Shown piece after piece: positions 35,986 to 43,966 of a DNA stretch of 64,000 nucleotides; position 1 is the stretch's first letter; each line of letters opens with the position of its first letter. The position numbers and the translations under genes are program-made. Source of the stretch: an uncultured Alphaproteobacteria bacterium (lineage in GTDB: Bacteria; Pseudomonadota; Alphaproteobacteria; HIMB59; GCA-002718135); contig CACMYX010000002.1 of NCBI GenBank assembly GCA_902618015.1, positions 124,001-188,000 of the forward strand, in the 5' to 3' direction. The notes below the pieces were generated by a model that did not search any database, was not told the origin of the DNA, and saw only the letters and a program-made list of their open reading frames with translations.

Positions 35986-36780
35986 ATGGAAATAAATAAA
36001 ATTACGAATTTATTGAATCTGGAGCATGTTAAGTTTTTAATATCTATCTTTAGAGAAAATAATATTGAAATTCGATTAGTAGGAGGATGTATAAGAGATG
36101 CTCTTCTTGAAAGAGAAATCAAAGATATTGATACAGCAACAACTTTGGAGCCTCAAGATGTTTTGTCATTACTAAAAGAGAACAATATTGAATATGATGA
36201 TTTTGCTATTCAATATGGATCTATAATTGCTTATCCTCATAATCGAAAAATACAAATTACAACTTTACGTGAAGATGTTAATCAAATGGGAAGACATACA
36301 AATGTAATTTACACCAACAGCTGGAAAAAAGATTCAGCCAGAAGAGATTTTACTTTCAATGCTTTATATGTTGGAAACAATAATAAACTACATGATTATT
36401 ACAATGGCCAATCAGATTTAAATGAGAGTAAAATTTCTTTTATTGGTGAAATTGAAGATAGAATAAAAGAAGATTACTTAAGAATCTATCGATACTTTAG
36501 ATTTAGAGGTTTGTTTAATTTACCTAAAACATCTTTAAGTGATCAAAAAATTGTAGAAAAATATATTCACGAATCTTTGGCAGTGTTGACCAACGATGTA
36601 ATAAGGCAAGAAATATTAAAAATGTTTAATATGTCTTTTCCTTTAAATTGTTTTTACATATCTCATCAAACGTTACAAAAATTTAAATGGGTTGAAATAG
36701 TTCAAGAGCATTTCTTACGAACAAAATATGACCTTGGATTAAATAAATGTCTGAATAAGATTGATAATTTAATAAATTAG
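35986..36780 (+). CDS. CCA-adding enzyme/poly(A) polymerase family, short form
   Basis: A 264-residue class II nucleotidyltransferase. The catalytic head holds GGCIRDALL and DIDTAT (two catalytic aspartates). RRDFTFNALY and the RIYRYFRFRG neck-region signature follow. Usual bacterial members have roughly 370-450 residues; here the body and tail after about residue 200 are very short and no HD domain is visible. The gene probably still serves as the CCA repair enzyme, although tRNA-Ser in this window encodes CCA. Its stop overlaps that of zur. Confidence 0.85.
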   Translation: MEINKITNLLNLEHVKFLISIFRENNIEIRLVGGCIRDALLEREIKDIDTATTLEPQDVLSLLKENNIEYDDFAIQYGSIIAYPHNRKIQITTLREDVNQMGRHTNVIYTNSWKKDSARRDFTFNALYVGNNNKLHDYYNGQSDLNESKISFIGEIEDRIKEDYLRIYRYFRFRGLFNLPKTSLSDQKIVEKYIHESLAVLTNDVIRQEILKMFNMSFPLNCFYISHQTLQKFKWVEIVQEHFLRTKYDLGLNKCLNKIDNLIN

Positions 36781-37181
36781 TTTTTTAGTTTACAATTTTC
36801 GCACAAACCAAATATTTCTAAATTATGTTTTTTATAATTGAAGTTATTCTTTTCTGCTTGTTTTGAAAAATAAGAAATCAAATTATTTCCAGTTAGTTCA
36901 GTAACACTATCACAGTTTTCACATATCAAAAAAGATGTAGAAGTTTTTGCATTACAGCCTTCATGCTTACAAGCAACATATGAATTTCTACTTTCTATTT
37001 TATGTACTTTGCCAATTTCTATAAGCTTATCTAAAGCTCTATAAACTTGAAGAGGAGATTTAATTCCTTTTTTTTGAATATCAAAAAGGATTGTATATGC
37101 CTTAAGAGGTTCTGATGCGCTTTCTAAAATATCCAGAACTGTTTGTTGATTTTTAGTTAAGTTTAAAGTTTCTAAAGACAT
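36777..37181 (-). CDS. zur: Zinc uptake regulator, Fur family
   Basis: A 134-residue Fur-family repressor. A winged-helix N-terminus (LNLTKNQQTVLDILES...PLQVYRALDKL) precedes a dimer domain with cysteine pairs CENC (about 87-90) and a late CENC (about 128-131), likely a structural zinc site. Neighbouring znuB and znuC on the same strand identify zinc rather than iron as the signal. It begins 19 bases after znuB, so Zur is probably autoregulated through the operator at 38773-38790. Confidence 0.9.
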   Translation of the reverse strand: MSLETLNLTKNQQTVLDILESASEPLKAYTILFDIQKKGIKSPLQVYRALDKLIEIGKVHKIESRNSYVACKHEGCNAKTSTSFLICENCDSVTELTGNNLISYFSKQAEKNNFNYKKHNLEIFGLCENCKLKN

Positions 37182-37200
37182 AATCTAGATTACCAAATTG

Positions 37201-38007
37201 CTATCGTTTTTGCAACTGACCCTTAATTTCAAGAGGAACCAATGAAATAATGAAAAGTATTAAAGCCACCACTATTATTGAAGGCCCTGAAGAAGTATTT
37301 ACTTCTAAAGAAGCAAATAATCCAACTACTACTGATAAAATACCTGATAAAATTGCGATAACAATCATTTGTCTAGGACTGTTGCTAATGTTTCTGGCAA
37401 TAGCTGCAGGAATTAAAAGTAAACCTGTAATTAATAGTGCCCCAATCATTTTAATAGACAAAGCAATTACTCCTGCCAATAAAAGGGTAAATATAAAATT
37501 AGAAAATTCCGGCCGCATACCTTCAGCAGCTGACAAATCATAATTTACAGTTGCTGAAAATAAAGATTTCCAAATAAAATATAAGATAATTAATATTATG
37601 CTTCCACCTATCCAAACTAAACCAATGTCTGCAGTTGTCACTGCAAGAATATCGCCAAATAATAATCCCATGAGATCAAATCGGATGTAAGATAAAAAAC
37701 CAATCAATACTAAACCAATGGCAAGTGTTGAGTGAGCAAGAAGTCCAAGTAAAGAATCCCCAGCTAGTTTTGTTCTTTTTTGTAAGCTTACAAGAAGTAA
37801 AGCAACAACAGCTGATATTACAAACACAGAAAAAGCAATATTTAAACTAAATGAGTATGCTAATGTTACTCCTAAAAGGGCTGAGTGAGATAAGGTGTCA
37901 CCAAAATATGATAACCTCCTCCAGATAACTAAGCATCCAAGTGGTCCAGCAACAATAGCTATACCAACCCCTGCAACAAGTGCACGAATAAAAAAATCAT
38001 CAAACAT
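37201..38007 (-). CDS. znuB: Zinc ABC importer permease
   Basis: A 268-residue ABC-3 family permease with eight or so membrane helices. The opening FIRALVAGVGIAIVAGPLGC and the central GDTLSHSALLGVTLAYS are family signatures. It forms the channel with ZnuC. The gene overlaps znuC by one base and is followed by zur. Confidence 0.96.
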   Translation of the reverse strand: MFDDFFIRALVAGVGIAIVAGPLGCLVIWRRLSYFGDTLSHSALLGVTLAYSFSLNIAFSVFVISAVVALLLVSLQKRTKLAGDSLLGLLAHSTLAIGLVLIGFLSYIRFDLMGLLFGDILAVTTADIGLVWIGGSIILIILYFIWKSLFSATVNYDLSAAEGMRPEFSNFIFTLLLAGVIALSIKMIGALLITGLLLIPAAIARNISNSPRQMIVIAILSGILSVVVGLFASLEVNTSSGPSIIVVALILFIISLVPLEIKGQLQKR

Positions 38008-38750
38008 TAATTTTTAACACTCCCATCCGTCTGATGTGAATGATCATGTTCATGTTGATAGAGCGATAGGGTAGCAGCATTATGTTCTCCAAATAATTCT
38101 ATGTAAGAAGAATTTTTTACAATTGATTTAGGTGATCCAGAACAACAAATGTGACCATTTAAACAAATTACATGATCTGTTGCAGACATAACAAAATGGA
38201 GATCATGAGATATAAGAAGGATGCCACAATTTAATTTGATACAAATTTCTTTTATAAGATTGTATAGAGCTATTTCTCCATTAAAATCTACTCCCTGCAC
38301 AGGTTCATCTAAAACAAGTAGATCTGGTTTTTTAGCAATTGCTCTTGCGATTAAAACTCTCTGAAATTCTCCACCAGATAAGTTATGAATCTCATCGTAT
38401 ATTAAATGCTGAACCCCTGTTAATGCTAGAGCTTCAATAATTTCATCTTTATTAATATGACTTGTTAGATTCATAAAATCTATAACTCGAAGTGGCATAG
38501 TCCAATCAATACTAATTTTTTGAGGAACATATGCCATTTTTGTTGAATAATTTTCAATTGAACCTTCATCTGATTTTAGAATATTAAGTGCCATTTTAGC
38601 GGTAGTTGTTTTTCCTGAACCATTTGGGCCAATCAAGGTTACAATTTTCCCCTTATGAATTTCAAGAGAGATACCTTTTACAATCCATTTTGAAGATTTT
38701 TGGACACCGCAATCTTTTAATCTTACCAATAAATTATTATTTTCGTTCAT
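38007..38750 (-). CDS. znuC: Zinc ABC importer ATP-binding protein
   Basis: A 247-residue ABC ATPase. Walker A GPNGSGKTT is at about 42-50, the Q-loop lies in AYVPQKIS, the signature is LSGGEFQRVLIA and Walker B is LLVLDEPVQGVD. The C-terminus is histidine-rich (HEHDHSHQTD), a common ending of ZnuC. It heads the znuC-znuB-zur operon, divergent from znuA over 79 bases holding a Zur-type operator. Confidence 0.96.
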   Translation of the reverse strand: MNENNNLLVRLKDCGVQKSSKWIVKGISLEIHKGKIVTLIGPNGSGKTTTAKMALNILKSDEGSIENYSTKMAYVPQKISIDWTMPLRVIDFMNLTSHINKDEIIEALALTGVQHLIYDEIHNLSGGEFQRVLIARAIAKKPDLLVLDEPVQGVDFNGEIALYNLIKEICIKLNCGILLISHDLHFVMSATDHVICLNGHICCSGSPKSIVKNSSYIELFGEHNAATLSLYQHEHDHSHQTDGSVKN

Positions 38751-38772
38751 TTTTGTATTTACAATATAAAAT

Positions 38773-38790
38773 GTAATATTATAACATTAC
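38773..38790. promoter_or_regulatory. Zur-type operator between znuC and znuA
   Basis: GTAATATTATAACATTAC is an inverted repeat that differs from its own reverse complement at only two central positions. Length, AT-rich core and outer GTAAT/ATTAC arms are like Zur boxes of proteobacteria (GTTATAATATAAC-type cores). It lies midway between the two divergent transcription units, about 40 bases upstream of znuA, with zur itself in the left operon. One site could repress both sides under zinc-replete conditions. Confidence 0.8.
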
Positions 38791-38829
38791 GTTCATTAAC
38801 AGACTTAATTATTAATAGGAACATTTTTT

Positions 38830-39831
38830 ATGAGACAAAACAACATTTTTTTGATGCTTTTGAAAGTATTTTTCTTTTCATCAATTTTAGTTGCAACTTC
38901 AGCTGTAAGAGCAGAATTAAAAGTTGTAACTACAATTAAACCACTTCATTCACTAATTGCGAATGTAATGGATGGTGTAGGTGAGCCATCACTTATAATT
39001 GAGGGAAGTACTTCCCCCCATAGCTTTACATTAAAACCTTCTCATGCCAAACTTTTAGAAGAAGCAGATATCATATTCTGGGTTGGTGAAAGTATAGAAA
39101 CGTTCATGGAAAGACCTCTTGAGTCAATTGTCAAAAATGCAGAAGTTGTAGAGTTCATGGAAGTTGAAAGTATTAATAAATTGAAGTTTAGAGAAGAATC
39201 GATTTTTGAAGATCACGATGACCATGACGACCATGATGATCACGATGACCATGACGACCATGATGATCACGATGACCATGACGACCATGATGATCACAGC
39301 GGACACGATCACCACGGTCATGCACATGGTGAATTCGATGCTCACATTTGGCTAGATCCAATGAATGCTAAAGAAATGGTTCATGAAATTGCTCATGAGT
39401 TAGGTGATTTAGATCCAGCAAATAAGAATAAATATGAAGCTAATGCACAAGCTACAATCCAAGCGCTAGATCAATTAGTTAACGATATTGAAAAAGGAAT
39501 AAATAAAGATGCAAAGTTTGTTGTCTTCCATGATGCTTATCAATACTTTGAAGAAAGATTTGGAGTTAGGGCTGCTGGAGCACTTACTTTGAATACAGAT
39601 GTTTTACCTGGTGCTAAGCAAATCGCTGATATTCAAGATGTAATTAAGGACAGAGGAATAAAATGTATTTTTTCTGAACCTCAGTTTAATCCAAAGATAA
39701 TTACAACAATAGCTGAAGACATGAATATCAAAACAGGAGTTTTTGATCCTCTAGGTGCTAATATTGACTCAAATAAAGATCTTTATTTTAAGTTAATACA
39801 AAACTTAGGAAATGAACTTAAAGGTTGTTAG
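38830..39831 (+). CDS. znuA: Periplasmic zinc-binding protein
   Basis: A 333-residue cluster A-I solute-binding protein. The signal peptide spans about residues 1-28. Zinc ligands are likely H64 (SPHSF), H169 (FDAHIWLDP) and a later histidine in VVFHDAYQYF. A long Asp/His loop at about 128-163, typical for ZnuA, scavenges zinc; here most of it is a threefold 27-base tandem repeat (39211-39291). The protein ends with a cysteine. It is transcribed divergently from znuCB-zur behind a Zur-type operator. Confidence 0.96.
   Translation: MRQNNIFLMLLKVFFFSSILVATSAVRAELKVVTTIKPLHSLIANVMDGVGEPSLIIEGSTSPHSFTLKPSHAKLLEEADIIFWVGESIETFMERPLESIVKNAEVVEFMEVESINKLKFREESIFEDHDDHDDHDDHDDHDDHDDHDDHDDHDDHSGHDHHGHAHGEFDAHIWLDPMNAKEMVHEIAHELGDLDPANKNKYEANAQATIQALDQLVNDIEKGINKDAKFVVFHDAYQYFEERFGVRAAGALTLNTDVLPGAKQIADIQDVIKDRGIKCIFSEPQFNPKIITTIAEDMNIKTGVFDPLGANIDSNKDLYFKLIQNLGNELKGC
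39211..39291 (+). repeat. Three identical 27-bp tandem repeats in znuA
   Basis: Copies at 39211-39237, 39238-39264 and 39265-39291 appear base-for-base identical and each encodes DHDDHDDHD. A fourth partial unit (GATCAC) follows at 39292. Identity at synonymous positions points to recent slippage or unequal exchange, so copy number may vary between strains. The reading frame is kept because 27 is a multiple of three. Confidence 0.92.
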
Positions 39832-39860
39832 AAATATATTTTAAGTATTAAATTTAAATA

Positions 39861-39885
39861 GAGGGTGTTAATTAACAGCACCCTC
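39861..39885. terminator. Hairpin between znuA and the cysteine-rich peptide
   Basis: GAGGGTG and CACCCTC form a seven-base GC-rich stem around an 11-base loop, conspicuous in this AT-rich genome. It begins 30 bases after the znuA stop and overlaps the last codons of the convergent small ORF. Neither side has a pure T tract. Reading on the minus strand the stem is followed by TATTTAAATTTAA. It may act as a bidirectional terminator. Confidence 0.55.
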
Positions 39886-39955
39886 CACCTTCACAAGTAC
39901 AGCAACAGCTACAACTGCAACCACACTTTGGTGGGTTTGGATTTTGATTTTTCAT
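39872..39955 (-). CDS. Cysteine-rich mini-protein, 27 residues
   Basis: ATG at 39955, preceded by ATAGGTATGATT (an AGGT ribosome-binding site about six bases before the start), opens 27 codons ending TAA at 39872. The sequence begins MKNQNPNPPK, and from residue 11 is dominated by cysteine: C11, C13, C15, C17, C18, C19, C21, C26 and C27, nine of 27 residues, with a GGG near the end. CxC spacing resembles metallothioneins; a modified peptide precursor is another possibility. It lies between znuA and pirin. I do not recognise the family. The local GC content is clearly above the surroundings. Confidence 0.6.
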   Translation of the reverse strand: MKNQNPNPPKCGCSCSCCCTCEGGGCC

Positions 39956-39998
39956 AATCATACCTATATCTATATCTTAATAATTTTTAAACAAATTT

Positions 39999-40856
39999 AT
40001 GAGAAAAATTATAGAAATTAAAGAGTGCATGAAGACTTTCGAGGGTGACGGGATACCTGTAACGAGAGCTTTCCCTGTCCCTGGTATGAGAGAAAATGAT
40101 CCATTTCTTCTTTTTGATCATTTCGGCCCAATTAATTATGAGCCAGGAGGGGCAACTGGCGTACCTGCGCATCCTCATTGTGGATTTGAGGCAATTACTT
40201 ACATGCTTGGTGGTGAGGTAGAACACAGAGACTCATTTGGCGGACAAGCAGAAATTGAAACTGGTGATGTGCAATGGATGACAACTGGTTCAGGTTTAAT
40301 TCACTCTGAATTAGTAACAGAAAAATTTAAGAAAAGTGGTGGTATAATGCAAGGATTACAAATCTGGGTTAACCTTCCACAAAAAAATAAAAAAGTGAAA
40401 CCTTGGTATCAACATATTAAGAAAAATAATATTCCATCAGTAACTGAAAACACAAATATAGAAATTAAAGTTCTTGTGGGTGAAATAAATGGAACCAAAT
40501 CCAAAGTTCAAACATATTCACCTGTATCAATATTTGATATTCAATTTACAAAACCAGATATGACAAAGTTTAATATTGATAAAGAACAAAATCTTATGAT
40601 TTATATTATTGATGGTCAGTTACAGTTCAATGAGGAAGATAAAATCGCTAATAAAGGCGATATGATTTACTTTGATCAGTCAAGTGATGAAGTTCAACTC
40701 ACATCAATATCAGAAAAGGGATCCTATCTAGTATTAGCAGGAAAGCCGCTCAAAGAACCTGTAGCACGTTATGGTCCTTTTGTGGCAAATACTGAGGGAG
40801 AAATTAAGCAAGCCATGATGGACTATCAAGAAGGAAAGATGGGAAGCTTAGCTTAA
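39999..40856 (+). CDS. Pirin-family bicupin protein
   Basis: A 285-residue two-cupin protein. The N-terminal cupin has the metal-binding pattern VPAHPHCGFEAITYMLGGEVEHRDS and the later GSGLIHSE. The C-terminal pirin domain follows. Relatives bind iron and some act as quercetinase or redox-sensitive regulators; the role in this organism is unknown. The 43 bases upstream are shared with the divergent cysteine-rich peptide. Its stop shares TTAA with trmL. Confidence 0.92.
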   Translation: MRKIIEIKECMKTFEGDGIPVTRAFPVPGMRENDPFLLFDHFGPINYEPGGATGVPAHPHCGFEAITYMLGGEVEHRDSFGGQAEIETGDVQWMTTGSGLIHSELVTEKFKKSGGIMQGLQIWVNLPQKNKKVKPWYQHIKKNNIPSVTENTNIEIKVLVGEINGTKSKVQTYSPVSIFDIQFTKPDMTKFNIDKEQNLMIYIIDGQLQFNEEDKIANKGDMIYFDQSSDEVQLTSISEKGSYLVLAGKPLKEPVARYGPFVANTEGEIKQAMMDYQEGKMGSLA

Positions 40857-41299
40857 GTTAATTGGCGTAACATTTCACCAGCAACTATTGCAACTGAACT
40901 ACTTAGATTAATTGATCTAGGTCCTTTTATCATTGGTATTGTTAACCTCTCTTCGACAGAGCTATGGACATAATCTGGAGCCCCTGCACTTTCTCTGCCA
41001 AATAAAATAATATCATTTGATTGAAATTTATAATCGAAATAACTTTTTTTACTTTTTGTTGTTAGAAGAACGAGTCGATATGAATTATCTTTTGACCACT
41101 CATAAAATTTTTCCCAATTTAAATGTTTTTTTAATTCTAGATAATCATAGTAATCCATTGATGCTCTTTTTAGTCTTTTATCATCAATTATAAAGCCAGC
41201 TGGCTCTATTATATCTACTGGTATTCCAAGACAGGCACCTAGTCTAAATATGTTTCCTGCATTCTGTGGTATATCGGGTTCAAATAGAGCAATTCTCAT
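40853..41299 (-). CDS. trmL: tRNA (cytidine/uridine-34-2'-O)-methyltransferase
   Basis: A 148-residue SPOUT methyltransferase of minimal length. N-terminal IALFEPDIPQNAGNIFRL is diagnostic of TrmL, with FGRESAGAPDYVHSS and the knot-forming IPMIKGPRSINLSSSVAIV at the end. It methylates the wobble ribose of tRNA-Leu in E. coli. The gene is convergent with pirin and divergent from petA across 95 bases. Confidence 0.95.
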   Translation of the reverse strand: MRIALFEPDIPQNAGNIFRLGACLGIPVDIIEPAGFIIDDKRLKRASMDYYDYLELKKHLNWEKFYEWSKDNSYRLVLLTTKSKKSYFDYKFQSNDIILFGRESAGAPDYVHSSVEERLTIPMIKGPRSINLSSSVAIVAGEMLRQLT

Positions 41300-41394
41300 G
41301 TTTTTTTACTATATTATTTTATTACTTGCGTCACGCTGGCACATATTTAAAAAGTATTTTTTTGAGTAATTAAGATATAAGAAATTCACAATAA

Positions 41395-41922
41395 ATGGCT
41401 AAAAAACCCAAAAATAAGAGAAGAGATTTCCTGCAACTTAGTACTGTAACGCTTGGTGCTGTTGGAACAGCTGCTTTTATATGGCCTTTTCTAAAAAGTA
41501 TGAGTCCAGCAGAGGACACATTAGCTGCAGGATCAACTGAAGTAGATATTAGTGCTATTGAAGAAGGTCAAAGTATAACAATAAAATGGCGTGGAAAACC
41601 AGTCTTCATTAAAAAAAGAACAAAAGAAGAGATAGATGCTGCAAAAATGGTTCAAGCTTCTGATTTAAGAGACCCACAAGATGATGCTGATAGAGTACAA
41701 AAAGAAGAATGGTTAGTTTTAGTGGGAGTGTGCACACACTTAGGTTGTGTTCCGCTTGGTCAGAAAGTTTCTGATATGAAAGGTGAGTACGATGGTTGGT
41801 ATTGCCCATGCCATGGTTCACATTATGATACGTCAGGTAGAATAAGAAAAGGGCCAGCTCCCAAAAACTTGGACGTTCCGCCCTATTCTTTTTTAAATGA
41901 TAACACTATAAAGATTGGATAA
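41395..41922 (+). CDS. petA: Rieske iron-sulfur subunit of cytochrome bc1
   Basis: A 175-residue protein. The N-terminus has a twin-arginine signal (KRRDFLQLS) that remains as a membrane anchor (about 13-32). The 2Fe-2S cluster is held by CTHLGC (113-118) and CPCHGSH (137-143). It oxidises ubiquinol at the periplasmic face and passes electrons to cytochrome c1. First gene of petABC, preceded by an AT-rich 95-base promoter region. Confidence 0.98.
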   Translation: MAKKPKNKRRDFLQLSTVTLGAVGTAAFIWPFLKSMSPAEDTLAAGSTEVDISAIEEGQSITIKWRGKPVFIKKRTKEEIDAAKMVQASDLRDPQDDADRVQKEEWLVLVGVCTHLGCVPLGQKVSDMKGEYDGWYCPCHGSHYDTSGRIRKGPAPKNLDVPPYSFLNDNTIKIG

Positions 41923-41924
41923 CT

Positions 41925-43217
41925 ATGGATAAGAATAGAAAAGTACATCAGTTTAAAAATCCTGTCCTTAATTGGATAGAGTTTCGTCTTCCAATTATTT
42001 CTTATTTCAAAAAAGAATACGGCGATTATCCAATGCCTAAAAATTGTAATTATTTTTGGAGCTTTGGTGCATTAGCAACAATTACGCTTGTTACAATGAT
42101 AGTAAGCGGGATTTTTCTTGCAATGAATTACACACCACATACTGATATGGCATTTGATAGTGTTGAAAGAATAATGCGAGATGTCAATTACGGTTGGTTA
42201 ATGCGATACATCCATTCCAATGGTGCAGCCTTTTTCTTCATCATAGTTTACATTCATATAGTAAGAGCAATGTATTTTGGTTCTTACAAATATCCAAGAG
42301 AGCTTAATTGGATTTTAGGTGTATTTATATTTTTATTAATGATGGCAACTTCTTTTCTTGGTTACACATTACCGTGGGGACAAATGTCTTATTGGGGAGC
42401 TACAGTTATAACAAATTTATTTAGTGCAATTCCATTTATTGGTGAGGGATTAAAGACATGGCTTCTTGGAGATTACAATGTTGGAAATGCTACTTTAAAC
42501 CGTTTCTTTGCTCTTCATTATGTTTTACCATTTGTTATTTTTGGTGTTGTAGGATTACATGTTGCTGCAGTTCATGTTCATGGTTCAAATAACCCTGATG
42601 GGATTGACATTAAAACTAACAATGACTCAGTAAACTTTTTTCCATATATGTTAATTAAAGATACAGTAGCTATGTGTGCTTTTGGTATTGCTATTTCTGC
42701 AGTAATATTCTTTGGACCAAATCTTATGGCTGAAGTTGATAATTATATTCCAGCAGATCCGCTTGTTACCCCAGCTCACATTGTTCCAAACTGGTATCTT
42801 GCACCTTTTTATGCAATTTTAAGAGCAGTACCTGATAAATTAGGAGGAGTTCTCCTAATGTTTGGTGCGATAGTAATTCTCTTTGTTCTACCTTGGCTTG
42901 ATAGATCAAAAGTGAGAAGTTGTAATTATAGACCAATATATAAGTGGTTTATGATGGGCTTTTTTGTTAACTTCTTTGCATTAGGCTACGTTGGTATGCT
43001 CCCTGCTGAAGGTTTATATCTTTTAATTGCAAGAGTAGGTTTACTTTACTACTTTGGTTTTTTCTTTATCATTACACCTTTTGTTGGTTGGATAGAGAAG
43101 CCAAGTAAGTTACCCCTCAGTATTAGTGATGTTTATGCTAAAAATATAGCTCCTAATATTGGTGGAGGAGAAAAAGGAATTCCTTCACCAGCAATGCAAA
43201 AAGATACAAATCTATAA
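41925..43217 (+). CDS. petB: Cytochrome b subunit of cytochrome bc1
   Basis: A 430-residue polytopic protein with eight helices. Heme-ligand histidines lie in helices B and D (YIHSNGAAFFFIIVYIHIVR and FALHYVLPFVIFGVVGLHVA). The Qo-site contains the PEWY-equivalent region as PNWYLAPFYAILRAVP, so the usual PEWY glutamate position reads N here. It carries both quinone sites. It lies between petA and petC with a one-base overlap to petC. Confidence 0.97.
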   Translation: MDKNRKVHQFKNPVLNWIEFRLPIISYFKKEYGDYPMPKNCNYFWSFGALATITLVTMIVSGIFLAMNYTPHTDMAFDSVERIMRDVNYGWLMRYIHSNGAAFFFIIVYIHIVRAMYFGSYKYPRELNWILGVFIFLLMMATSFLGYTLPWGQMSYWGATVITNLFSAIPFIGEGLKTWLLGDYNVGNATLNRFFALHYVLPFVIFGVVGLHVAAVHVHGSNNPDGIDIKTNNDSVNFFPYMLIKDTVAMCAFGIAISAVIFFGPNLMAEVDNYIPADPLVTPAHIVPNWYLAPFYAILRAVPDKLGGVLLMFGAIVILFVLPWLDRSKVRSCNYRPIYKWFMMGFFVNFFALGYVGMLPAEGLYLLIARVGLLYYFGFFFIITPFVGWIEKPSKLPLSISDVYAKNIAPNIGGGEKGIPSPAMQKDTNL

Positions 43218-43966
43218 TGCGCCTATTATTTGTTATTTTTCTATTATTCTCTTCAAATATATTTGCTGCAGAAATGAGTACTGAAAAAATGCCAAAACAT
43301 GATTGGTCTTTTAAAGGAGTAACGGGAACTTTTGATAGAGCTGCAATTCAAAGGGGGTATAAAGTTTACAGAGAAGTATGTGCAGGATGTCATTCAATGA
43401 AACTTCTGTATTACAGAGACCTTATTGACGTTGGTTTTTCTGAAGCTCAAGTAAAAGTTATTGCTTCTGAATATACTGTATTAGACGGTCCAAATGATGA
43501 TGGTGAAATGTTTGAAAGACCGGCTAGACCAGCAGATAGATTTGTCAATCCATATGCTAATGATAACGAGGCAAGAGCAAATAATAATGGAGCTTATCCT
43601 CCAGATTTGAGTGTAATTACAAAAGCTAGAAAATATGGAGTTGATTATATTTATAACCTTCTTCTAGGTTATGTTGAACCTCCAAAGGGAATGGAGGTTG
43701 GTAATGGGATGTGGTACAATAAATGGATGGCTGGAAATCAAATAGCTATGCCAGCACCTATAGCTGATGGAAGTGTAGATTATGATGACGGCACTGATAA
43801 TAATGCAGAACAGTTATCGGCTGATGTAACACATTTTCTTCACTGGGCTGCTGAACCAGAAATGGAAGAAAGAAAAAATTTAGGAATCAAAGTAATATTA
43901 TTCTTTATTATTCTAGGAACAATTGTGTACTTAGCAAAAAACAGACTTTGGCGAGACGTCACTTAG
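43217..43966 (+). CDS. petC: Cytochrome c1 subunit of cytochrome bc1
   Basis: A 249-residue protein. A signal peptide of about 18 residues is followed by the heme-binding CAGCH at 55-59. The axial methionine is likely in NQIAMPAPI. A C-terminal membrane anchor (about 222-240) ends in NRLWRDVT. It receives electrons from the Rieske protein and passes them on, probably to the CycM-like cytochrome at 14635-15180. The stop shares TTAG with ychF. Confidence 0.98.
   Translation: MRLLFVIFLLFSSNIFAAEMSTEKMPKHDWSFKGVTGTFDRAAIQRGYKVYREVCAGCHSMKLLYYRDLIDVGFSEAQVKVIASEYTVLDGPNDDGEMFERPARPADRFVNPYANDNEARANNNGAYPPDLSVITKARKYGVDYIYNLLLGYVEPPKGMEVGNGMWYNKWMAGNQIAMPAPIADGSVDYDDGTDNNAEQLSADVTHFLHWAAEPEMEERKNLGIKVILFFIILGTIVYLAKNRLWRDVT

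Noticed and set aside
39211..39291. Possible CRISPR-like array
   Set aside because: Units are contiguous with no spacers and are coding repeats in znuA.
39124..39345. 73-codon minus-strand frame opposite the znuA repeat
   Set aside because: It is the mirror image of the Asp/His repeat (valine/isoleucine/methionine-rich) with no independent support.
41300..41394. Sigma54-like TGGCAC before petA
   Set aside because: The -12 GC element is missing at the proper spacing.
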